Positions 56,066 through 64,000 of a stretch of DNA of 64,000 bases are shown here, piece by piece; the first letter of the stretch is position 1, and each line of letters begins with the position of its first letter. The notes beneath the pieces are model-generated. The model was not told the origin of the DNA and ran no database searches. It saw nothing but the letters and a program-made list of their open reading frames with translations. The translations under genes were made by a program, and so were the position numbers. The stretch is from Brachypodium distachyon (lineage: Eukaryota; Streptophyta; Magnoliopsida; Poales; Poaceae). The stretch is taken from assembly GCF_000005505.3 (NCBI RefSeq), contig NC_016131.3, forward strand, positions 8,391,501-8,455,500, written 5' to 3'.

Positions 56066-57714
56066 AGAAACGAGTTGTATGACAACAATATAGTCGGATC
56101 GTTTGTCCAAAAGAATATTATAAGCCTTATAAGATGGAGAACGTAATTTGGTGGAGATTTATTTGCACCCACGTTGTTGTATCCGAACACCTCCACGCTA
56201 CTGGCACTCTGTTGTATACGAAGCGCAATGACGAGGAACACACGAGTCAGCAATATAATCTAACCGGTCGTCCTAGCCATATTTATATAAAATATATCAA
56301 GTTTTAATAATATAATTAGTAAATCGTATTTCGAATGTTTGTTACAGAAATTTTAGAAATTGTACTGTAAAATAAATAAAATATGTTATGGTCGTTTATA
56401 AAAATTCCTAATGCCAACGGTCATGCATATCAAATAAAGCCTTCAGCATAGTAAAAAGTGTTTTGGTACATAAAGAAATCTGTAGGAAAAACGTTCTTTC
56501 AAAATCCTTATAAAATGTTCTTGTCTTTTAGATGAAAAAGGTTCATCTAACTCACTAGAAATGTTGCACAATAAATTTTGTTTTTCTCCGTGGAAAAATG
56601 TTTTCTAACTTGTTAAAAATGGTGTATATCCCACCTAGGAACATGATAGAGTTACTTCTGTTAAACTTTTTTTTTCGCAATCGGACAAAATATAATTTTA
56701 GCAGGAATAATATATCTGGGTAAAGAAACAAATATTAGCTTAGCGTTTTACAAAGCCATATGGGGAAAAAGGTCTATGGTGAAACACAGAGATAAGACAT
56801 AAATAGAAAACATTAACGTAAGGTAGAAATGATAGACAAAAGTATAAGAAAAAACGATAATAAGACATTTAATGGGAAGCCCCGTACGAAAAGGGGCGGG
56901 GACGAGAAGGATTTTTTTCGAAAAGGGGAAAAGATTTCCGGCCTCTGCATCAATCGATGTACACAGCCAGGGGTGGGGACTAGAAGGATGACGGTAGCTT
57001 CCACGATGAGTGGAACTAAGATTTCAGCTTGGACTCTACCTACATGTCTCTACTACAACCAGTGTGTCATGCATATATGGATAAGATTTGACTCATCTAG
57101 TACGTCATTTTCGGAGTCTCGGTTCTCTTGCGTTTCTCCCTTCTCTAGTCATCCACGCATGTTTCCTTCAACTTCTTCGCCATTCAAACAAATCCTTCCC
57201 AGGTCACCTTATACCAAGTTGTGCCGAACCGTCATGCATAGTGAGGTGCCACCAGTCACCAGACAGACATCTTCCCTTCATTGGTCTAACCTATGGGTAA
57301 CTCAAACTATTGGCCATCACCCTTCTTCGTCATCATGGACTACCGCCTAAAAATTATAGGGGTCACTGTCCCATGGTTATATATCAAGAAGAAAAGTCAT
57401 CATTCATCATAGACTCAAGAACAAAGTGTTCCGAGTGCATAGACACCCCCTTCTCCACGACCCCTTGTAAATGCACCGAACATTTGTTCTCTGTCTAGGA
57501 GGAGGACTTCAGGAGGTGATACTAGTACTTCCTTACTCATCATTTGGTAGCCCTGGGAATGTACAACAAATCATCGGGGGCGACATAGAGACCAGTAGGG
57601 TGAGCTCATGGGGATCTAGCTGGTCACAACCCAGGAAGAAGAAAGTGATGAGAAACATGTGCAGTGTCATCGTTGATTTTAAGCGAGGTTGTTGGTATCA
57701 AAATATAGACAACA
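56066..57714. other. Intergenic region, no gene recognised
   Basis: AT-rich to about 56830, then mixed. Open frames at 56829-57498 have no recognisable domain and no splice context. Nothing else is seen. Confidence 0.4.
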
Positions 57715-57951
57715 CTCCCTTCATTTCACAAAGAATGGCGCCCACGCTTTTCGAGGTCGAACTTTGACCAATGATTAGACCAATTGTATGTAGATTATAT
57801 GTTACAAATTTTATATTGTTGAAAAGGTTTTTGAAATACGAATCCAATGATATAATTTTTGTAACACATAAGCCTCAAATCATTAGTCTAATTGTCGGTC
57901 AAAGCAAAATCTTGAAATGCGTGCGTGCCATTCTTTGTGAAATGGAGGGAA
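57715..57951. mobile_element. Stowaway-like MITE
   Basis: CTCCCTTCATTTCACAAAGA and its complement bound 237 bp, with internal inverted blocks (GACCAATGATTAGACCAATT against its complement). TA is present on the right border; the left border reads CA. Confidence 0.65.
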
Positions 57952-59161
57952 TATCAAGTAATTCTTTCCTTCTTAAATATAAGATGTTGTACTTTGTTGT
58001 AAAAGTGAGACTTCTTAGAGCTTGACTAAGTTCATTAAACCATTAGAGTTATAAATGTTGGTATATTGTTCTACAAACTTGGTATAGGACAAATCAAGAA
58101 TATACATATTTGAAAAAGAGAGAGTAGTTGGCCGTATTAACCGACTCGGATGTGTCAATATTATTACTTCAGATATATAATATGGAGAATTAATTAAAGA
58201 GTTCATTGCTAGACTCCGTACTATTTTCAGATAATAACTACATAAGTCATTAGCAGACAAGGGGAAGCTTCAATTACTCTCGAGCGCACTACTCCACCTT
58301 CTACAGTGCGCTGAAAGGAAAAAAAGTGGCTCGCCGGAAGCACGGGGCACGATGCCTGCCGCCGTCGCCACCACATGGCCTGCCGCTGCCCGCTGCCACA
58401 TGGCCCGCCGCACGCCGCTGCCGCCGCCGCCTGCCGCCGCCTCCACCGCATGGCCGCGCCGCCGCCACCACATGGCGCGCCGCCCAGAGACGCCGCCACC
58501 GCATGGCGTGCCGGCCTGCGCCGCCGCCCCCACATGGCCGCTGCCATGGATCGAAGCTGCACGTGATTTTGCCATGGAACGGAGCCGCCGCCGCCGCCGC
58601 GTGCTGGACCGCTGCCGTCGCCGCCTCCACCGCCGCGCGCGCAGCCTTGTATTCCGTGGAGACGGGGAAGGGAGGAGACGGGATTCACGGGCTGGGGAAG
58701 AAGTTGGGGAAGAAGGGAGATGGGGAGTGGGACCCAACGGCAGTTTTCACTGTGTGGTATGGGCGCGAATCTCGAGGCAGAGCGGACGGATGGGATAGGG
58801 AGGAGTAGTGTGCTCTAGTGTAAAAAATCCTGTCTCTAGCAGATAAATCATAAATGTGGCATCATTTTGGGCTCAACGACTTGTCTTGTTTGAGTATTCT
58901 TTTGAAATGAAATTCTTGCTTCGCTGTTGCTGATGAGAAGTTCGTTCGAGACAAAAAAAAAAAGTGCCGTCTGCTGAGTGCTGACAAAACCACGCCCCAC
59001 TCCAGCGCATCCCACAAAACATAGCCGTTACCCCCTTGCATTCGAATTTCACATCTTGCCGTCGCTCGTCGGCCAACGCACAGCCACAGCTAGCCCGGTC
59101 AGATCCAGAGCAACCACGCCGGTCGCGCCGCAGCCGACCACTGAAACCCGCCGCTGTCGCC
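57952..59161. other. Intergenic region with a GC-rich CATGGC-repeat patch
   Basis: At 58330-58640 the sequence is made of imperfect repeats around GCCGCCACCGCATGGC. This produces long open frames in several frames on both strands but no domain. The part nearest 59162 should contain the promoter of the CDCA7-like gene; no TATA box was fixed. Confidence 0.4.
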
Positions 59162-60752
59162 ATGGGAAGGCTGGGCGACAAGTCCGACTACGAGAGCGTC
59201 CGCGAGGCCCGCATCTCCGAGAACAAGGTACCCGCAAGCATCGATCGATCTCCCAAATCTTGAAAATTTCCTCGCAGGTCATGGTGTTGACCGCCGCTGA
59301 CGATTCTTGGAAACCTGGGGACTCGTGCAGGCCCGGATGGAGATGCTCGGCCTGCTTCGCTGCACCGGGGAGCTCAGCGCCATCGCGTCCGCCTCGACCC
59401 GCCGCGCCGGAAGCGTCACCCCGAGGAAGAGCCCCAAGCCGCCGCTGGTCCTCACCCCGCTCCGCCGTTCCGGCCGCCTGATCGCTGCCACGACCACGAC
59501 AGGCCGCCGCTTCTCCGCCCGGCTGAACGGGCAGTCCGTGGAGCACAAGGCGCTGCCTTACAAAGGTTTAGGCCCCCCTTCTTGTCTCCGCACACCCTGC
59601 TTTTGCCATGGCCCGGGCCGATTGGCGTTGTACGAAGTGAGGACTTAGTTTCCTTCATCGTCGCGTAGGAAAGTATGCAGAGGAAGAGGAGGACGAGAAG
59701 AAGAAGGCGGTGGTGGTGATCGACAAGCAGAGGCTGCGGGTGCTTCAGGAGAGGCGGTGCGACAGCAAGGGGAGGGGGGCCGTGTACGACTCTCTTCTTG
59801 GGATCTGCTGCCATTTCTGCAGGTAGAATGGTAGATTTATATCATTATCAGCACGTGTCACTGCTCCTAATTGTGTTCTGGGGCATGAACACACAGAACC
59901 AAAGTTTCTGATTAGCTTACTAATTGAGCTTGCTGTCGTCTGATCAAAGGCAGAAGAAGCTGTGCGGGGAGGAGGACTGCAAGCGCTGCGGGGAAGGTGA
60001 CTTCGAACAGCCATGCATAGGTACAACAAGCTGCGAAGATACCACCCTGCCTCCTTTTCTGAATTATATGCAGCCAGCTAAATATAGCAGATTCACTTCG
60101 ATTTGATCAATCTTTGTTCTTTGACAGGGAAGACGGACTGCTCCTCCTGCCATTCGTCGAACGGGATACTCTGTCGTGCCTGCCTTAAAGTTAGGTACGG
60201 CGAAGGTAAGCACAACGCTGTCAACTAATTACAAATGTCATCGTTCTTCTTGGTGAATAATACTCGCAAGACTGCTGATTTTGAGACGTGTTGGCACCGT
60301 GGCAGAGATGGAAGAGGTCAGGAAGAACAAGAACTGGATGTGCCCTCACTGCATTGAGGAGAAGGGCATCAAGAAATTCTGGATATGCAACAGGTGAGAG
60401 AACTTCTACTGGAATAATTAGACTGCCAGAATGTTCCCAAATTGCAGCCTTGCATTGAAGGAATGTGTGTATGTGTATGGTTATATATGCTCACTTGCTC
60501 AATTTATGATGAAAAATGATGCAGTTCCATCTGCTTGAAGAAGAGGAAGATAGCACCTACCGGGATCGCCATATTTGACGGTAATTCTAGTTCTACACCA
60601 GATACATTCATATGTTGTTTCTCCTTCCTCTATCAGCTGAGCCTCTGTATTTTGTTTTTACTTAATTTGACATTGCAACAGCGCGGGAGCAAGGGTATGA
60701 GTCGGTCGCTCACCTCCTCATGGACCAGCTGAAGCGCAGCAGAGCATTTTGA
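59162..60752 (+). CDS. CDCA7-like protein with 4CXXC (zf-4CXXC_R1) zinc-finger domain
   Basis: Eight exons: 59162-59227, 59331-59565, 59669-59822, 59950-60020, 60128-60205, 60306-60393, 60525-60580 and 60682-60752. All are GT-AG with agreeing phases, giving 272 aa. The N-terminal half is basic (SVTPRKSPK, LRRSGRL). From about residue 145 comes the cysteine-rich domain: CCHFCRQKKLC, CKRCGEG, CSSCHSSNGILCRAC, CPHCIEE and ICNSSICL. The closing GIAIFDAREQGYESVAHLL corresponds to the family's conserved tail. CDCA7 proteins act in the nucleus. Vertebrate CDCA7 works with the remodeller HELLS in maintaining DNA methylation, and plants have several homologues alongside DDM1. Which paralogue this is cannot be told here. 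Confidence 0.88.
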
Positions 60753-61784
60753 AGACGACGATGACTGCCTGGAATTTCTTCCCTGCTCACACGATTCTAG
60801 TAATGATGGTGATGATTTGTTGCTTTTGTTGGGAGTATCTAATCATCTTAGAAGAGAAGCTAGTGTAGAAATGAGTTGCCGATTCTGTGCTGAAGAATGT
60901 CCAGCTAAGAAACCTGATGTCCTTAGATAGTGAGAGATCCGTTTTGCTGAAAGATGGAAGGGTTGATTTTGTGTCGCCCATGCATATGTTTGTGTCTGGA
61001 TTTGGAAGGAAGTAAACTGGAATCAGATGTGGACGATGGTCTTTACCATGTCTGTTGTGGCATTCCTGGATCATGACTCCTAAACTATCACTTGTGCACT
61101 CAAGTCCTGCCTTTGTTTGAAGTCAAACTTTTAAAATTGTGACCAAGTTTATAGAAAATCCATCAACACTTATGACTTTAAATTAGTTTTATTACTTTCT
61201 CCGTCCAACAAAAGATGTCTTAAATTTGTCAAGATGTATCTAGACATGACTTAGTGTATAGGTGCATTCAAATTTATTCAATGTTGAGACATCCTTTGTT
61301 GGACGGAGAAAGTATTAAATTCTAGATGTTAATACTCCCTCCATCCCATATTATTTGTCCCAGATGTAGTACAACTTCTTACATTTAACGGAGGGAGGTA
61401 GTAGAATCAAATGTGTCCTGATTTTCAGTCGGGGAAAAGGAAGAACAAAGTGATGTGTGAACGTGTGCATTGTTTGAAAAAAAACTTTTATTTCAGTGGA
61501 AATGATGCGTGTCTTGGTTTGCTCTATAGAAAGAAAAAAAATGCCAAGATCAGCACCGTGCTGTACTCAAACCAAAGTCCGTCTACAACCGATCGTGTCA
61601 CGAGAGCCCAGGCGATAAAATCCCAACAGTATCAGCTCTAGTTGGGCCAGACAAGATGTTTAGATTGGACCTCATAGAGAAAGGGCCTCGTCGATCCACA
61701 CGACTACACGAGAGCCCCCCTAAAGAAAAAAGACTACACGAGAGGCGAGCAAACTGAAACCGAGCCGGAGCAGCAACAAAACAA
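60753..61784. other. Intergenic region between the CDCA7-like and VAR3/OZ-like genes
   Basis: The left part is the likely 3' UTR of the CDCA7-like gene. A Stowaway MITE lies at 61195-61312 and a degenerate one at about 61335-61402. A site II-like TGGGCC at about 61643-61648 lies 140 bp before the next ATG and may belong to its promoter. Confidence 0.5.
61195..61312. mobile_element. Stowaway MITE
   Basis: CTTTCTCCGTCCAACAAAAG and its complement are flanked by TA on both sides (61193-61194 and 61313-61314). It is 118 bp long. Confidence 0.85.
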
Positions 61785-64000
61785 ATGTACCGTCGCCTCA
61801 CCCCCGCGGCCGCGCTCAGTGCACTCCGGCGGTTCTCCCACCTCCGCCTGCCTCCCCCCGCACCGGACCCCAGGCTCGCCTTTCTCCGCTCCGAGCTCGA
61901 GGACCTCGACCTCTCCCACCCACCAGCACCAACTCAACCATCACCCCGGGACCAATGGCGGGTAACCGAAGAGCCGGGAAGTGGCGGCGTTCTCACAGTG
62001 GGCAAACCGGAGGCCGTGGAAATCGCCCACCCGTGGACGGAGTGGGTGGCGCTGATGGAGCTCCTCCTCCAGAGGGGCCACCTCGACCCCTCCGCCTTCG
62101 CCGGCGCCGCGCCGTCCAAGGACTCGAACCTTATCCGCACCGCCTGCCTCCGCTTCGGGCGCGAGCGCCCGGACCTCATCAGGTGAGCTGGCTGAGCTTG
62201 GAGGAATCGTGCTTCCTTGAGTCTGGGACGGCGTGCTTCGAGCCCGCTGTCATTGTCTGGGCCTATTGTTTAGCTGCACGCGAGATGTTTGCTGAAATGT
62301 GCCAGCAGCTTGCGCTGCCTTCTTTGTCCCTCACAGAATGCATGGAAGGTGGTTAAGTGTGTCCCAGAGGGACAAAATTTGGCTTTCGTAGCTGTATTCT
62401 GGTTAACAAATGCAGCACTGATTATATCTCCTGAAAGCTATACCAAATTGCTGATATGCACTCTTCATGAAAATCTCCTAGATCACAGCTACTATAGTGT
62501 TTTTTTTGTGGGGTTTGGTAAACAGTGCTAACTACTAGTATCAGTGTATAAGTTTGAGCTAAATATCATTAAGTGCTCCCTCCGATCCATAATAAGTGTC
62601 TCAGATTTTGTACTTAGATCGGAGGAAGTAATTTCAAAGAATCTGAAAAAACGACTGAGTGAAAATATATTGGGTGCTCAACAATCAACATGTTCTACAA
62701 CTGTAGAGAGATGCACGAGTCAATATATGCAATTTCAGGACAAGGTTTTAGCCAGTATAGGAGCGGTAGTTTTGTTGGCCTCCTCAGTTGCCACTCACCA
62801 CACTCAATTACGAGAACCCTAAATGAGTGGAGTCATTCCAATATCCTTGTGTCATGCATGTAAAATTGAAACTCTGCTGTTGCAGGTATCTATCCAGATG
62901 GGATATTCAGATTGCTCTGCAGGGTGGGTGCCCCAGCATTGACAGGAAAGTTGTTAATTCTGGGAAGCGATTACGTGCTCATGTTGGACTTGACGAAGGA
63001 GAGGTAATTTCTGTTTATTTACCTTGTTTTTCTATATCAGTTTAATTTTAAAATTGTCTTCTTGTACAAATATTCTAGAAAAAATATGAACCAATAAATT
63101 GTTTCTTTAACCAAGAGAATCAAACACTCAAAACTGTCAGATGCAAGGACATATATGAAAACTACATGCGCACAAAGCCTTTTAGACTTAATGAAGTTCA
63201 TGATATCTCAGACTTCAGATAATGGCAAATAAGTAGAAGTATTTTGATCTGTTTGCTTATAAAATGCACCATTTATATCTTTGACTACAGTTACAAGGTG
63301 AAAAGTTGCAAAGCTGTTAACCTTTTGTCCACTTTGTTTCACTCAATCAATGTGTATGAGCTTGAGAAAACATGTTGTGTGTTCTTAAATTATAATTTAG
63401 AATCCAACCTAAAATGTTGAAAGATCTTATGCTGCAAACTAGGAAAATTGTAGCAGTTATTGATGTTTCCTTTTAACTTCTGCGAGGGCTACTACTTAAG
63501 ATTAAATTTATGAGACTTTGCTTTCAACATTTCCATTTCATATATATCTGCAAAGGCAATATACGCTTTTCTTTGCAAGAACTGTGCCTTCAGTTGCCAT
63601 GCTGGAGACGATGTTCACTTTGCTTGCCTCGAACCGTGCTTTCAGTTGCCAACCTGCCATGCTGCTGGCGCAATCTTATTCTCCTTACTGGATCAGCAAT
63701 TTTGCTTACATGTGAACATTTTGATTGCTTTAATCATGTGTCATAAACCTATGTTGTATATAGCACACCTCCAGCATCCTCTTACGTTGACAGAGCGACA
63801 GATTTGCAGCCAATGCAATTTAAGGGGAAGTTGTGAGAGGGCATACATAAGAGCTAGGAAGGAGGAAGTTGGCAGAAGTGTGGATGTTATGCGCATCCTT
63901 CTGACTTATGGTCTCGATATCATTACTGGTAATATGGGGAACAGAGCATGCCTAGACAAAACTGTGAAAGAATCCGTAAAGAAGCTACTTAATGAGATTG
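61785..64000 (+). CDS. VAR3/OZ-type organelle zinc-finger protein, 5' part (runs off the window)
   Basis: Exon 1 is 61785-62182 and exon 2 is 62886-63003. Exon 3 starts at about 63796 or 63802 and is open to the window end. The N-terminus (MYRRLTPAAALSALRRFSHL) is Arg/Ala/Ser-rich without acids, as in organelle transit peptides. HPWTEWVALMELLLQRGHLD and then CSQCNLRGSCERAY with VDVMRILLTYGLD match the family of VAR3 and OZ1, RanBP2-type zinc-finger proteins. VAR3 is needed for chloroplast development, and OZ1 takes part in chloroplast RNA editing. The RanBP2 fingers would lie beyond the window. Chloroplast against mitochondrial targeting is not decided by the sequence. Confidence 0.75.
62576..62628. 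mobile_element. Short degenerate Stowaway MITE in intron 1 of the VAR3/OZ-like gene
   Basis: CTCCCTCCGATCCATAATAA against GATCGGAGGAAG on the other side gives a 53-bp imperfect hairpin. TA is present only on the right. Confidence 0.55.

Noticed and set aside
58301..58808. Overlapping long open frames on both strands in a GC-rich block
   Set aside because: They come from imperfect CATGGC/GCCGCC repeats, are open in several frames at once and show no domain, so they look like composition artefacts.

Overview
The window is nuclear DNA of a grass (Poaceae). The evidence is genes with GT-AG introns and GC-rich first exons, many Stowaway-type MITEs, Tat-lineage Ty3/gypsy elements, a CACTA transposon and L1-type LINEs, with proteins of plant type. 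The species cannot be named from the sequence. No tools were run; all family calls come from reading translations and repeats by eye.

Layout. About 1-14.9 kb is a retrotransposon graveyard. It holds an AT-rich probable LTR remnant, then three LTRs of one Tat-like Ty3/gypsy family: A at 5880-6754 (+), B at 9982-10875 (-) and C at 12166-13020 (+). With them are degenerate gag, protease, the start of RT and two antisense extra ORFs. The A and B units face each other and are fused tail to tail near 6.99 kb. Beyond LTR C is a copia-type LTR remnant split by a MITE with a perfect 9-bp target duplication. About 15-20 kb has nested Stowaway MITEs and a two-exon HMGA-type (H15 plus AT-hook) gene on the minus strand. 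About 20-32 kb is a nest: a LINE is split by a roughly 11-kb insertion flanked by ACCAA, and inside that lies a 9,585-bp CACTA element with perfect ends and a GAG target duplication. The CACTA carries a decayed transposase gene and a second gene ending in a Ulp1-type (C48) protease domain.

The right half is gene space. RPA12 (Pol I subunit, 125 aa, + strand, 32.9-40.4 kb) has a nearly full-length L1-type LINE in antisense in its second intron. An IRE/IREH1-type AGC kinase (1,250 aa, 16 coding exons, minus strand, 42.4-52.8 kb) follows. A long-TIR element at 53.1-54.1 kb carries a broken copy of a malectin-like receptor-kinase exon. A CDCA7-like 4CXXC zinc-finger gene (272 aa, + strand, 59.2-60.8 kb) comes next. 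The 5' part of a VAR3/OZ-type organelle zinc-finger gene (+ strand, from 61.8 kb) runs off the right end.

The host genes do not form an obvious pathway. Two have nuclear or chromatin roles (HMGA, CDCA7-like), one serves rRNA synthesis, one is a signalling kinase and one is a likely organelle RNA-processing factor. The strongest unusual signals are the internal copy of the CACTA subterminal repeats next to the promoter of the Ulp1-bearing gene, the convergent LTR structure, the transduplicated receptor-kinase fragment, and a GC-AG intron in the HMGA gene.
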